DNA of 64,000 nucleotides, taken from Physcomitrium patens. Its lineage: Eukaryota > Streptophyta > Bryopsida > Funariales > Funariaceae. Position 1 is the stretch's first letter. Each line of letters begins with the position of its first letter. Below, one piece after another: positions 1-11,216 of the stretch. A program made the position numbers and the translations under genes. The notes under the pieces were generated by a model. That model was given only the letters and a program-made list of their open reading frames with translations. It ran no database searches and was not told the DNA's origin. The DNA is taken from NCBI RefSeq assembly GCF_000002425.4, contig NC_037260.1, positions 15,793,372-15,857,371 on the forward strand, given 5' to 3'.

Positions 1-231
1 TGCCTTCGTAATTGGTGCGACTACATCATCATCAAAGTTAAGTTCATCATTCGATGTCAATTCAGATGCTAGCAATTGAGATTCCCCATGATAGTGTACT
101 GGGTACATTTGTAATATCATTTTATCTCTACCCTTCCCAATTGTCAAAGTACCCCAATCCCAATCGTTCTTGGCCTTCACCTAATTAAGCCAGGGTCGTC
201 CCAATAAAAATAGATACGATAAAGTCGAACA

Positions 232-795
232 TTATAGCCAAAAGATGATATAGTCAATTTCATATGCTATACCAGTAATTTTAGTTTGAACACTCCATAA
301 AATATCCATTGGTTTAACCTGACTATGATCTGCCATCCATAATACCAATATCATGGGTACTAAGTGTTTTAAATCTAAAGCATCCATTGTATCAACGTTT
401 ATTAAATTGACACTAGAACCACCATCCACTTGAATACTCAAGATCATAATACCGTCAATTAAAACATCGATGGTTGGTGCACTTGGATCAGAATTCAAAC
501 TAACTTCACAAACTTCTTTATTACGTTGCTTATGCCATGTTAACGATGAATTCAATGTAGAACGATACTCTGGTGCAATCGCTAAAAGTTGCTTCATAGA
601 AATAGAAGGCCAAGTAGCATCCAGATCTTTCAATATGTCATAGGGTTCGATATTTAAGGTAATGCCCAATGCCCTCTTTCTTTTTGTTGGTTTGAGTTTA
701 ACTCCATGAGATAAGATATTCTTCCGCCCTGGACTCGGAATTGAAACAGAAGACGGAGCTTCTTTGAAATTCACGCGTCTGAGAGGATCTTTCAA
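232..795 (-). pseudogene. Element G aspartic protease region (fragment of gag-pol)
   Basis: A 187-codon open stretch contains VDGGSSVNLI at residues 123-132, the flap/active-site style motif (D-G/S-G/S) of retrotransposon aspartic proteases in the Athila/Tat branch, followed by hydrophobic strands as expected for the protease fold. The protease would cut the gag-pol polyprotein inside the virus-like particle. The frame ends at a stop just after the domain, where reverse transcriptase should follow, and upstream sequence to 1518 is broken in all frames. The first ATG here is only the first Met of the surviving frame, not a gene start. Confidence 0.65.
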
Positions 796-1518
796 TAAAA
801 AGGACGTTTCTCAGAAAGCCATAGAAAATGAAACAGCTTGAAATAGAATTGAAGCCTCCGTAATCGGTACCTCATTGATTTATCCAACCAAGTCAGGTCT
901 CATACTGAGTAAGAGGCCCATAACAGGATCTGGATTAGATGTCCCCGTAAATGGGTCCAATTGGTCCTTTGCTTTAGGATCATCCAAATATTGAATTGGT
1001 CCTTTTCTTTTTTGCTGTCTCCTGGTAAGAATGGCTTGGACACATTCCACTCGATTTATCAGAGAATCTTTAGGACCTTGATTTATCTCCTCTATTTTTT
1101 CTTGGTTTTGAATCTACTGATGCTGATTATTGAAATTGAACGGAGTATTACATTACTAATAAGTATGCCCCAACTGCTTGCAATTTCCACAAACTGGCAC
1201 ACAATCGTCATTGGCTCTGAGATTGGGACAATCACTCACATAATGATCAATCAATCTGCAACTGAAATAATGAAGTAGTCTTCTTACACTCCCATCAGAC
1301 ATATTGGGTATCTCCACTGGTATATACCTACTAAGCTTGTTCTATATAGGATTAGAAAATCATCTTCGTTGTCCCATTAGAATGGAAGGAACTTGATTTG
1401 ATGATGCCGAAGGAGCATATTGCTCATATTTCTACTGCTCCTTCCCGTAGAGCTGGGAGTTTGATGTAGACCCTTCATTAAAATTGGAACTTTGAGAGTT
1501 ATTGAATACCTAATTTTA

Positions 1519-2019
1519 TCAATTAGATCGATTTCTATTCCATCCAAATATATTTTTCGATTGAACTTGATTGACATCCCAGTGAGTTGGTGGGATCATG
1601 GTCTGATTATTGAATTGTTGTTGCCTTTGCAAATTCCAATAATTAGCTGTTAAGTGCTTTCCTCCGTAAAATGTACATTGACCCATCATTTGTGAGGATG
1701 AAGGATATTTTGTTACCAAATGACCATGGCCCTTACAATTACTGCACCAAACATTGGTCCTAGTATTGGTAGGCTTTTGCCTCTTTTCCTTATCCTTGGC
1801 CATATTGATGGCCATTTCTTCCATTTTCTTCATCAAGTTCAACAATAAGGCTTCATTGGAATCTTTTAGGGCTGATAGTATTCGTAACTCTACCGCTTGT
1901 TGTTGATATGGAAAATATGGAGCATATGTTATTGTCACGTTCAGTGGCATAGCTTGCAATGGGGTGACATTAAGTGGCCCCTCAATATTGGCACTGAAAT
2001 TGGCCCCTTTTTCTAACAT
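1519..2019 (-). pseudogene. Element G gag C-terminal part with degenerate zinc knuckle
   Basis: A 166-codon open frame is rich in Q, N, M and K. Near residue 112 it has a CCHC-like stretch CSNCKGHGHLVTKY in which the last cysteine is replaced by tyrosine, and a second damaged knuckle-like stretch (CTFYGGKHLTANY) follows. Zinc knuckles of gag bind the element RNA during packaging. The loss of the terminal cysteine plus neighbouring stops (for example around 2040) indicates decay. It continues the broken gag frame at 2047-2970. Confidence 0.6.
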
Positions 2020-2046
2020 CCATGGATAACTACTTATTGATCCGTT

Positions 2047-2970
2047 CTAAGTCGGATTTTGATAACTACCTTGAACTGGAATCATCGTAGCTCCCACAGT
2101 TAAAAACTGATCATAATGGCATTCCTCCCAAACCTTGGCTCTATTAAGAGATGCAGTTACCGCATTTAGTAGAGCTTCTTTTACAAACATTTTTAGTTTG
2201 GGTAGGTGTAATCCATTGATTAATATGGACAATACAAAAGCCTCTGGTATTTGGTGATTTAGCCACTTGCAGAGTATATATGTCACACGACCATAGTATG
2301 ATTCCATTGCCTCTCTTGGACCCATTATGATACTCATTAATCTTTCTCGAAGTTGATCCTCAAAACCAATTGGGCAAAAATGGATCAAAAATGTATTCTT
2401 CAATGCTTCCTAATTCGAAATTTAATCCACTTATTGACGGTTGTACCATTCAAATGTCTTATCTTTTAAGATTGATGGCAACCATCGTAATCAAATATCT
2501 TTGATTTTTCCATTATTGGCTATACATGCTATCAAAAACTCAAACAAATGTTGATTAGGATCTGCTTTCGAAAAGTCCCTAAAAGTAGGTAATGGAGCCA
2601 TGTTAGTTGTGCGATCATCCACGTCACCCATTTGGACTGCTATTGGAATTGCGGAACTACTCGTCATCATTGAAGAGAACAATGTGCTACTTAATCTCTT
2701 ATTAAAATTACCACTACCTTCTTTAATTATCTTTTTTAGACTTTCTAACCTCTTCAATTTACTATTATTATCCCTGAATAAGTTTATTGATTGAATTGGA
2801 GGTAAAAATGATGGATTTTGATATACACTGAATTGGTCCTTATTGGCAAGCAATTTATGCCATTTTACGGAACCAATTTTTACAGAATCGATAGTTTCTG
2901 CTATTGGAAAGGTATCCAATGGAGTATCCAATTCTTCAGTGTTTCCTCCTCTTGCAGTTAATGAGCTCAA
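2047..2970 (-). pseudogene. Element G gag N-terminal and middle part (broken)
   Basis: Two open pieces, 2970-2491 and 2403-2047, belong to one gag gene separated by a frameshift/stop zone near 2410-2490. The first ends with a stretch (ADPNQHLFEFLIACIANNGK) and the second begins with a stretch (FEDQLRERLMSIIMG, YYGRVTYILCKW) of the type seen in the plant retrotransposon gag domain, where the capsid is built. I recognise the domain by pattern only. It sits 380 bp downstream of the element primer site on the minus strand, as expected for gag. Confidence 0.6.
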
Positions 2971-3333
2971 GAGATATGCTAGGCTATTGATAAAATTTCA
3001 TGTGAGTGCTCTTGGTAATTTTCTTAACCGTATATATGTCTAAAATATTAGAGATCGATCAGCTTATGGGTATGCTCGGATATGCCAATAGGCATGCAAC
3101 CATAGCTTAATCCAACTTTATCGATGCTTCCTTTTTAACTTATATTTTTGCTTATTTTACAATGATTTTCTTGTTTACGCTCTCTCTTATCTTTCTTTCG
3201 ACTACCGTGTTTGCTTTATTGTAATGTTCTCATTCTTAATAACCATAATCTTTTATTATATACTACTGAATTTGCTTCATATTTCCCATCTACTCATTCG
3301 GCAATTGATTCCTAATACTCAATGCTATTGTCA

Positions 3334-3352
3334 ATCCTCGATAGCGACGCCA
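3334..3352 (-). other. Primer binding site of element G (tRNA-Asp type, decayed)
   Basis: On the minus strand the bases are TGGCGTCGCTATCGAGGAT, starting three bases after the LTR end. Compared with the expected complement of the 3' end of plant tRNA-Asp there are five differences and every one is C to T or G to A, the signature of cytosine deamination. Identification of the tRNA is from knowledge of the Athila group. Confidence 0.7.
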
Positions 3353-3355
3353 AAA

Positions 3356-4263
3356 TGTAATTATTATTTTACTTATTCTATAAATTTCTTTCAGAATAAA
3401 CCTATATAGGAGAATTCAAACTCAGGGAAAAACTAAGTGCATGAGCTTACAAGTTAGGGTCACTCAATTAACTGTAATCTGGACGACTAAAACACCAAGA
3501 AATACTACAATGCTTTCTTTCAAGAACAATACTCCTTCATCAACTGATAACCACAATGCACAATCTTGCACTCTCAAAAGATTGCTCAAAACACAATAAT
3601 TTCCATCTAACACCAGGAAAACAGACTTCATTCCAACCAATCTGGATCCACACAATTTTTGTAATCACAGACTTCCTCTATACAAAACACACACAACTCT
3701 TAATAAACAACAATCATAATCTTTCAATCATGATCAATCTTCCAATAACTTCTCATATAATTCAATCACATAATACTTCAATTACATAATCAATAATTCA
3801 TGAATCAATCTCTGATTTATTCCATAGACTCACTTCTCAATATTCAAAAACTATCCATTACTATTCAACAACAAAGAAAATAAAGAAAACAAAGAAGTAG
3901 CACCAAGCTTAATCCCAACTCATGACTATCACAATCTCGCCTCTCAATAAACTCCTACAACTCCTATATAATTGCTATTGATTTCTAAATTCTAACCTAA
4001 ATCCTATAATAACCACTTTTAATAACTAATTTAATCATCCATCCTCGTGAACTGACTATTCTATGGACTATTAGTCTATTTTATCAATATCTTATAAAAA
4101 AAAACTAATATCTATTCTACAAAATTCTATAGTAATCTTTTTAACAACCTCTTCTCAAGATAATAATCAAATTATATTCTTCAATCAACTAAAATCTATT
4201 AACATGGCTCTGACCATGTTACTTAGTAAATTATATATTAAGTACATAATTACATTTTTTTCA
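3356..4263 (-). repeat. 5' LTR of element G
   Basis: The LTR starts at TG (3356) immediately outside the primer site and runs to about CA at 4263, where sequence homologous to element A gag begins. It is AT-rich with many short direct A/T stretches and no long open frame. The partner LTR is outside the window, so the outer end is inferred from the F gag junction and may be off by tens of bases. Confidence 0.5.
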
Positions 4264-5023
4264 TATAGTAGCCGAATCACAACATGACAATGTCAATGAT
4301 CATATTTTGTATCAATTTATCCATTTGATTTTGGACAATTGGCTTGTAGCATCAATTGGGATGAATAAGCTCTTATGAATCAATTGTATTGGAATCTAAA
4401 AGATGATGTGAAAAATCTTATTATTATTATTATTATTTAATTTTCAAACACTTAATGAAGATATCAACTAAGATATAAATTGTAATAATTGATTATTTTA
4501 ATGCCATCAAAATCAATACTTATTGACTGAGACAAAGCAATGGAATAAAAATTCGTAATCTATTACTTCAACAAATGTGTTATTTCTACACTTCATTTAA
4601 AAATTTGTAAATTGATGCAATAAGATTTAAACTTCTTATAGTAGTAAAGAAGAAGTATTGACTTGAATAAGGTCTATGCTTGTATTATAGTGAAGAAGAC
4701 CATAAATCTGAAAATTATCTCAAAAACAATTATACAACAAAAATCATGAATACGATCATTTAGGAAAATAAAGATATTCAACTACAATAAAAATTTTATG
4801 GTTGAATATTCTAATATCTCAAGTTCATCAAAATCCATGTCTTTTTATCTAATTTTTTTTATTTTTTTATTATATTTTTATTTCTTAGTCTACAAAAACT
4901 TCAAAGAAATGGCTTATTGAATTCAAAAGCATCTACTTACTTTTTAGATGAGGAATTTTTTACACTTCATAAAAAAAATTTAGTATAAAAGATAAAACTT
5001 GTATATATAGAAAGAATAGATGG
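4264..5023 (+). pseudogene. Relic F gag C-terminal half, zinc knuckle and start of protease
   Basis: Segments match element A by eye: GACAATTGGCTTG near 4333 with A near 16004, the gag end near 4440-4520, a knuckle-like block near 4665-4715 and the protease block with TTTTTAGATGAGGAATTTTT near 4940 (A: the LDEEF region near 16600). All frames are interrupted. It ends exactly at the GATGG duplication where element B begins. The decay is dominated by A/T-increasing changes. Confidence 0.7.
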
Positions 5024-5612
5024 TGTAACAAAATATAAATAAGATATTTTTATTATTAGCACATATAGATAGAGAGTTAGAACCATGTTTGAGAAATTAT
5101 GGAAGTTTTTAGAATTGAGATTAGGTTGGTGGATTAGGTAGGATCCACCAAAAAAACATTCTAGAAAGAGTTTAAGACAATAATCTAAGTAAAGTCTATC
5201 ATGTAACCTTCTAGAAAAGACTTAGGATGGTTACCTAGATAGGACCTACCATGGAACCTTCTAGAAGGAATTTAAGGTATTTATCTAAGTAGGGTTTATT
5301 ATCTAGGAACATTCTAGAAAGTCCAAGGTAATAGAACAAAGTATTAATAGGACTAGCCAAGGCCTTTTCGGGCATCTAATCAACTATGGCTTTGAATCCT
5401 TTCATTTATTTAAATTTGGTATTGCATCATTTTATTTAGTTCTATTCTTTTCTATTTCCGTTTGCTCAGTTTTACCTTTTGTATCCTATTTTGATTAGTT
5501 TTGATTATTTCTCTTCAATTTTGTTCTGGTCAATTTTTCCTTACTTTGTGATAAAGCTTATGTTGTAGTTTTGAAGGATCTTAGATTTTGGAAATAAATT
5601 AGTCATATTTCA
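5024..5612 (+). repeat. 5' LTR of element B
   Basis: Begins TGTAACAAAATA after the GATGG duplication and ends TATTTCA immediately before the primer site. It contains repeated short segments such as 'accttctagaa' and 'gtctaccat'-like units between 5150 and 5330. It is homologous to 30663-31194, whose ends have decayed to TATAAC and TATTTTA. Confidence 0.8.
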
Positions 5613-5613
5613 T

Positions 5614-5625
5614 TGATATCAGAGT
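5614..5625 (+). other. Primer binding site of element B (tRNA-iMet type)
   Basis: TGATATCAGAGT starts one base after the LTR end and matches the complement of the plant initiator tRNA-Met 3' end apart from transitions. This canonical placement contrasts with elements A, C and D, where a similar sequence is displaced by more than 20 bases. Confidence 0.75.
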
Positions 5626-5639
5626 AAGTGTTAGACTAT

Positions 5640-7138
5640 TCTTTGATAGTGTATGAATAGTCATCATCAAATCTAAGGTCAATTCTTGTGATCACACTAG
5701 ATACCATGTTCAGGCTACTACGAGCTATTTTTAAAAAGTCAATTGGAAGGTAAAAAGATATTATATTAGTAGAATTTAGTAGAAAAATTATAACATGGAA
5801 GATATGACAAAGTAATTTTAGATAGAAGCTCAAATACAGCATCTTTTAGACTAGATAGGTACTTTACAAGAATTAATAAAAACCTTAAGAACAAGAAAGT
5901 TGACATTTGTTAGATTGAAATTGAATAAGTCTAATACATATTCTAAAACTTTAAGACAAGAAGATATATAACAATGGCTCTTCAACATGCAGCAATACCT
6001 CTAATGATCTGGAATAAATACTACTAAAAAAATTATATATACAGCCAGCTATTTGAAAGATGAAAAAATTATTTGGTAGCAACATTAAATTCAAAGCTAT
6101 GGAATTCAAGGTAGATTTTGTAATTAAGAGGAGTTTGAGACTGAGTTTAAGAATTAATTTGAACCCATCAATGTAAAAAAGATAGCATGCAATCAGTTGA
6201 AAAATCTTACACAATTTAAGTTAATGCAAGTTTATGTCTCTTGATTCAAGTTTCTATGTCTTCAAATTGGCAATATTTTTGAGGTAGAGATGATGGATCA
6301 ATTCCTACAAGGTTTGAAACTTGAGATCCACTGAGATGTGAAACTAAAGAATAAAAAAATATTTGAAGAAGCAATTTGGATTGCAGCAAGGATTGATGCC
6401 ATATATTTCAGAAATCATAGAGTATGACATATAGTATAAAGTCTTATATCGCTATCTAATATTACAGCACAACAACCAATGTCAATGGAAATTGATGCCC
6501 TACAAGGATCATTGATACCACAAAGATAATAAATATTGGTACAAAAAGAATTATATTTTTATTATTGAAAATTAGGCCATTACATTGGAAGTTGTCTAAA
6601 ACATCAAAATTCAAGCACCAACAAGACAAGGTAGGTTTATAGTCTCAAAACTCACTAAGTCCATAATGAGTCAGAGCAGGAATATGAGGCTTCCTAGTAA
6701 AGGCACCAATCGCAAATATTAGAGATAGCTACTGTCCCTTAGAGACAAATGGCATGACCTCAAACAACTATAAAAAGAGTCAATTGGTGCATCTAACGAG
6801 ACTATTAAGAGCACAACCATGTCAAGTGCTTGTAGATTGTAGCTCTACAAAAAAATTATATCTTGATTGAAATTGCCAATCAACTTCAAATTAAAACTAA
6901 AAAAATCAATAAAAGAAATATATACCTTATAAATGACCAAAAAAATACATTGAATGAGACATTTGAAGAAAAATCCTAGAGGTTGACTGACACCTATATT
7001 TTAAGAGAGAAGTTCAAAGTAACAAAGCTAAAATATTATGTTATCCTTTATATGCCATAATTAAAAATAAAATGTAAATAAGTTGATTGAATAGTAAAGA
7101 CAATCTTCTTTAAATATAGTCGACACATCATGACTCTT
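5640..7138 (+). pseudogene. Element B gag and protease (decayed)
   Basis: Reading across frames gives gag-like text: a stretch with QEDI-QWLFNMQQYL near 5960, a stretch around 6140-6250 with FEPINVKKIACNQLKNL, and IFEEAIWIAARIDAIYF near 6360-6410, all typical of the gypsy gag capsid region. Near 6555-6600 a knuckle remnant (KLGHYIGSCLKHQN) follows, then a protease remnant (LLRAQPCQVLVDCSSTK) near 6800-6850. Numerous stops interrupt it. The piece ends at the element D insertion (TSD at 7134-7138). Confidence 0.7.
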
Positions 7139-7575
7139 TGTCAAGGACAAGAACTCGATAAAAAAACAATTTAGACAAGTGAGCCTTCACTCAAAGAGAG
7201 GTAACAAAATATATATAAACAAGTATATATATTGAAAGAGAAACTGGAATGGCTATTGCCAAAAGACAAGAAAACTAGAGATCCTTGAAACTAGACTAGA
7301 AGCAAGAAAGGAGTTGACAAGAGTGAAGAAGCCTTCACTCTTGTCTCTATATATATTATCTAACTACGGGCTATGTGGCGACGTTCTATAGGACCTCCAA
7401 TATGTGTTGACTTTGTAGGACACATGCCTTGACTTACAAGGCAAGTTTTTCTACATGTGGGCCACATAGTTAGCTTGATCTTCAAGCTAACAACATGTGT
7501 GGCACATGGCCAACTTGTTGACCACGTTTCTAATCCAAAAAGTCAATTAAAGATACATATGAAATCAAAGCAGCC
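7139..7575 (-). repeat. Truncated 3' LTR of element D
   Basis: Aligns with 9072-9500 of the 5' LTR from TGTCAAGGACAAGAACTCGA to AATCAAAGCAGC, then jumps into protease sequence. The missing part is the U3 outer end (about 115 bp). The bases at the junction resemble both parents (TAGGAAG in the LTR, TAGGATG in protease), so a microhomology-mediated deletion is likely. Confidence 0.75.
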
Positions 7576-7850
7576 TCTATAGGAAGGGTTTCATGAGTAA
7601 TATCTCCAGAAGATAATGGACGACCATCTATGACTTCTACATGAACAGGTTTAGTTTTCTTTACTAAAAATATGTTATGTCTTTTAGTAAATTCTTCATC
7701 TAAAAAATACGCTGAGGCTCTTGAATCTAACAAGGCAGAGACTTTGTAATGTTTAGGTCCTAAAATAACATTTAATGTAAAACAAGGAGAGGGCTCTGAG
7801 GAGAGAATAGGACCTTTACTAGAAGTTGTACAAGGTTCCAGCCACACGGT
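7576..7850 (-). pseudogene. Element D protease fragment
   Basis: An open stretch shares its start (LEPCT) and the segments KPVHVEVIDGRPLSSGD with elements C1 and C copy 2. The catalytic triplet context is LLDSRAS instead of the DSGAS present in A and C, so the active-site glycine is replaced by arginine. The frame runs into deleted-junction and host LTR sequence after THETLPIEAA. Nonfunctional. Confidence 0.75.
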
Positions 7851-7854
7851 CCCT

Positions 7855-8859
7855 ATTGTAGCTGGACAAACTCGTTTTCCGACATATTATCTTCTTTCAC
7901 AGCCATACTCCTCATTTTGTGATTGCGTCATTTCTTTGGACAATGTTAAGCAGTGTGCTTTGGTTCTCCATAATATAAACATAATCCTCTTGACGACGAC
8001 GAGTCTTTTCTTCCTCAGTAAGAGGTTTGAAACGTATTGCATCAATTTGCATATCCTCTACTTTCGAATGTATGTGTTGAAGAAATGTTGGTGTTGCTAT
8101 TGAATTCTAGTAACGTTGAGGTCCACTTGTATGGTTCTCAGATCGAAATTCAAAAAGATGATTGTTGCACTTCACAGCAAAGTCAATTGCTTGACTCAAT
8201 GTTTGAGGATCAGGTAAGTTTAGCATTAATTTTTTTATCTCATATTGTAATCCGTAGAGAAATTGGCTAATAAGTGCACAATCATCCTACTTGATATCAG
8301 TTGCAAGTTGTCAAAATTGTGAAGCATATAACGTTACTGATCGATTGCCTTCTTGTAAAATACGGATCTTATTGGTTGCAACACAAATTACATCATGTTC
8401 TCCATACATGGATCAAAATTCCACCAAAAAAGCCTCTAGATTATCCAATATTGGATCTCGTCGTTCAAGAAAAGACAAAAACCACGATAGTGCTGAACTT
8501 GAAAGAAGCGTACCAATGAATCTAACTTGTGATCCTGAAGTTTGATAGCTTTGGAGTTGAAGTTCAATCACAAGTTACACTTGATTAATAAATCCTCGAA
8601 ACTTGGATCTGGTGCCATCAAACTTCTCAGGTAGGATAATTCTTGGTTCTCTAACATTTGAAGGGCGCTCCACTATAGGAGAAAGGACATGGTTTGGTGC
8701 AGATGTTGAAGCAGCTCCAACCATTTCTATATCTTCACTTCTTGTCAATCTTGTTGCTCCTTGTGGTGGTAAATTGAGTTGATGCATTGCAAGCATTAAC
8801 TCCCTCAATTGCTCTTGCATTTGTGCCATTGCACTCTTCATTTCAAGAAGTTCTGCCAT
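7855..8859 (-). pseudogene. Element D gag (broken)
   Basis: The N-terminal 94 codons (8859-8575) are open and start MAELLEMKSAMAQMQEQL, a near match to C copy 2 gag (MAELVEMKSAMAQ). The capsid region and the zinc knuckle (a CCHC remnant near 7960-8000 on the minus strand) follow with several stops and frameshifts between 8575 and 7880. It lies 200 bp downstream of the D primer site, as in C. Confidence 0.75.
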
Positions 8860-9058
8860 GATAACACTTAGAAGAGAGAAGATGTCTAATATCGCTCAAG
8901 ACAACAAGAAAAGAGGACTTGCGGACAAAGAAAATACTAAAGACAATATCAGTTTAGAAGATGGTAATCCGTAATTTCTAATACACTTATATCTTATCAA
9001 GAAAAAGGAGTAATCCACTCTTAATCAAGATTAGACAAAGCTCTGATATTGTAGGTGT

Positions 9059-9069
9059 ACTCTTGACAA
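9059..9069 (-). other. Self-complementary primer site of element D (one mismatch)
   Basis: On the minus strand TTGTCAAGAGT begins two bases after the LTR end. It pairs with ACTCTTGTCAA in the D LTR at 10 of 11 positions. The equivalent site in C pairs at 11 of 11. The mismatch fits decay after D lost activity. Confidence 0.6.
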
Positions 9070-9071
9070 TC

Positions 9072-9632
9072 TGTCAAGGATAAGAACTCGATGAAAAAAT
9101 AATTCAAACAAGTGAGCCTTCACTAAAAGAGAGGTAACAAAATATATATAAATAAGTATATATATTGAAAGAGAAACTGGAATGGCTATTGCCAAAAGAC
9201 AAGAAAACTAGAGACCCTTGAAACTAGACTAGAAGCAAGAAAGGAGTTGACAAGAGTGAAGAAGCCTTCACTCTTGTCTCTATATATATTATCTAACTAG
9301 GGGCTACGTGGCAACTTTCTATAGGACCTCCAATATGTGTTGACTTTGTAGGACACATGCCTTGACTTACAAGGTAAGTTTTTCTACGTGTGGGCCACAT
9401 AGTTAGCTTGATCTTCAAGCTAACAACCTGTGTGGCACATGGCCAACTTGTTGACCACGTTTCTAATCCAAAAAGTCAATTAAAGACACCTATGAAGTCA
9501 AAGCAGCGTCTAAGAAGTTTTTAGGAAGCTTTTATATTAAATATTATAGAATTAACTTACTTTTACCTACTTTTACTTACTTCTACCTATTTCTATATGT
9601 AATTATTAGCTTACATGATTATGGCCATGACA
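9072..9632 (-). repeat. 5' LTR of element D (complete, 561 bp)
   Basis: TGTCAAGGATAAG to GGCCATGACA, close in sequence to the C LTRs. On the minus strand it contains a TATA-like run and the same 13-bp inverted repeat GACAAGAGTGAAG/CTTCACTCTTGTC as C, located at about 9255-9285. Confidence 0.8.
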
Positions 9633-9637
9633 TTCTT

Positions 9638-9799
9638 CACACTTTTATATCAAGTAAAGAAGAAAGATAATATGTAATCAAAGACTTAATTGTAGGGGTG
9701 ATTTTTCTAAAGAAACAAATATAACATAAGCAATTCATATATATGGTAGTTTCAAATCTTGCATCAATAGTAGGAAAGAGAATCGAAGGAATAGAACGA
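9638..9799 (+). pseudogene. Short piece of element B between insertions D and E
   Basis: This 160-bp stretch resumes after the D target duplication and ends where the E LTR begins. It should be the B protease-RT linker by position, but it is too short and decayed to recognise a domain. Confidence 0.45.
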
Positions 9800-10947
9800 T
9801 GTCGAGGTAGAGAGAGTTTGCCTCAAGAAAGAACTAGGCTCCTAGCTATCACTAATTATTCAATCAAGCTTCAAAATAAAGAAAGCCCTATGTTTATATA
9901 AAAAATTTTCTTTTTTAGATAAATTACATCAAATGCATAAGCCTAAAGTAACCAACAACATCCGAAATATGATAAAATCCTCTAAAACCTTGTATATCCT
10001 TATGTAAAAAATTTCCTAAACTTCAATACTTCATATTTCTTGATCTGACTATCTAAATTTACTCAAACTTTACATGAAGTACTGATGTATTTTTATCAAC
10101 TTTCACAACAAATTCCAATTGCAAATTCATTGCGGATCTTAAGATATCACTAAAATCGAAATAGTAGCTTCAAATCCTAATTTTAATACACCTACATGCA
10201 ATTTTCTTCATATCTCACAAATTAAACATCCAAATGCTACAAAGTTTATATGCATAGCTTCTTCACACAATAATGTACTTTCTTCAAAAGGTTTGAGCTA
10301 AAAATTTGTCCAAAAATTCAAAATATGGTTCCAACCATTACTATAATCAAAATCACTTACTACCTTTGATTTGGATGTGCTGACTTTAACTCTCTATAAC
10401 TTCTTCATCCAAAATCCAAATTCATCAAATAGTATATAAAAAGTTTAGTCAAAAAATTACTCTTTTCAATCCTACTTAAACTCCAAAACACACAAAATTT
10501 GCATCCAATCTGTATCCAAAAACCTAAATTTGCTGATCCTGATATCTAAAGCTCTAATGACTTCAAAAGAGAAATCCTAATCCCTAATAGGACCTCCGGC
10601 AACCTCCTTGAAGCCCATTGGACATGGCTTTTGACTAATAGGAATGAAGATCTCCATTCCTTGCCTTCATCCAACCATGCCTTATTTTCATCCTTCCCAA
10701 TAAGCCTCCTACTAGTTAAGATTTTCTTCTTTAGACTCTAATCTCCTCTCATGTCTTCATATTAAACATTTAGGTCCTATAATTTATTTAAATATTATAA
10801 TCAAAAAAGATAAAATTCAAAATAAAGTTTCTTAAATCTACTCTCTTTAAATTAATTTATTAACCATTCTATCATACATCTAGATTTATTAATATATAAT
10901 ATATTTTAATTAATTTTTATATACTATAAACTTTTACAGTATGACAT
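9800..10947 (-). repeat. 3' LTR of element E
   Basis: Starts TGTCGAGGTAGAGAGAGTTTG and ends near CAGTATGACA. It aligns with 13443-14728 through several blocks, for example 'gaccaatag/aatgaagatctccattcc' near 10640 and 14420 and 'cctctcatg/aactcttctc' near 10750 and 14520. It is strongly diverged from its partner. Confidence 0.65.
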
Positions 10948-11216
10948 CTACTCTCTCAAGCTTGCACATCCTTTAGCATGTATCAATCTTTCCATCTCTA
11001 TTTTCTTCATTATCATTTCTTTTTGCATCTTATTCTTTATATTCATGGTCCAAATATTGAGGTAAGAATTCTCTAAGGTCTTTGATTTGAAACTGGCCAT
11101 CTCTTCTCTTGAAAGCCTTTAATTTCTTTCTTACTATTGGAATTCTAATGATAGATCCATCTTACTAACAAATTATATATGTTTCATTGTGTTACATTAT
11201 TGCAACTATATATGAC

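Larger units (their letters stand above)
1..4263 (-). mobile_element. Element G: 5' part of an Athila-like Ty3/gypsy LTR retrotransposon
   Basis: Read on the minus strand the order is LTR (about 4263-3356), primer binding site (3352-3334), gag (about 2970-1519) and protease (795-232); the rest of pol lies beyond the left window edge. The primer site resembles the complement of plant tRNA-Asp, which is characteristic of the Athila group, and the gag and protease fragments fit that group. Gag is split by stops and frameshifts, so the copy is dead. It appears to have inserted into the gag of relic F, whose recognisable sequence begins right after the LTR near 4264. The LTR outer end is set by that junction because the second LTR is outside the window. 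Confidence 0.7.
7139..9632 (-). mobile_element. Element D: internally deleted relative of element C
   Basis: It runs TGTCAAGG...CATGACA between CTCTT (7134-7138) and TTCTT (9633-9637), a target duplication with one C/T change. On the minus strand it has a complete 5' LTR (9632-9072), self-complementary primer site, gag (8859 to about 7855), protease (7850-7580) and then a truncated 3' LTR. RT, RNase H, integrase, the small 3' frame and the outer part of the 3' LTR are gone in one deletion whose junction lies near 7570-7580. It sits in the protease-RT region of element B. Confidence 0.8.
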
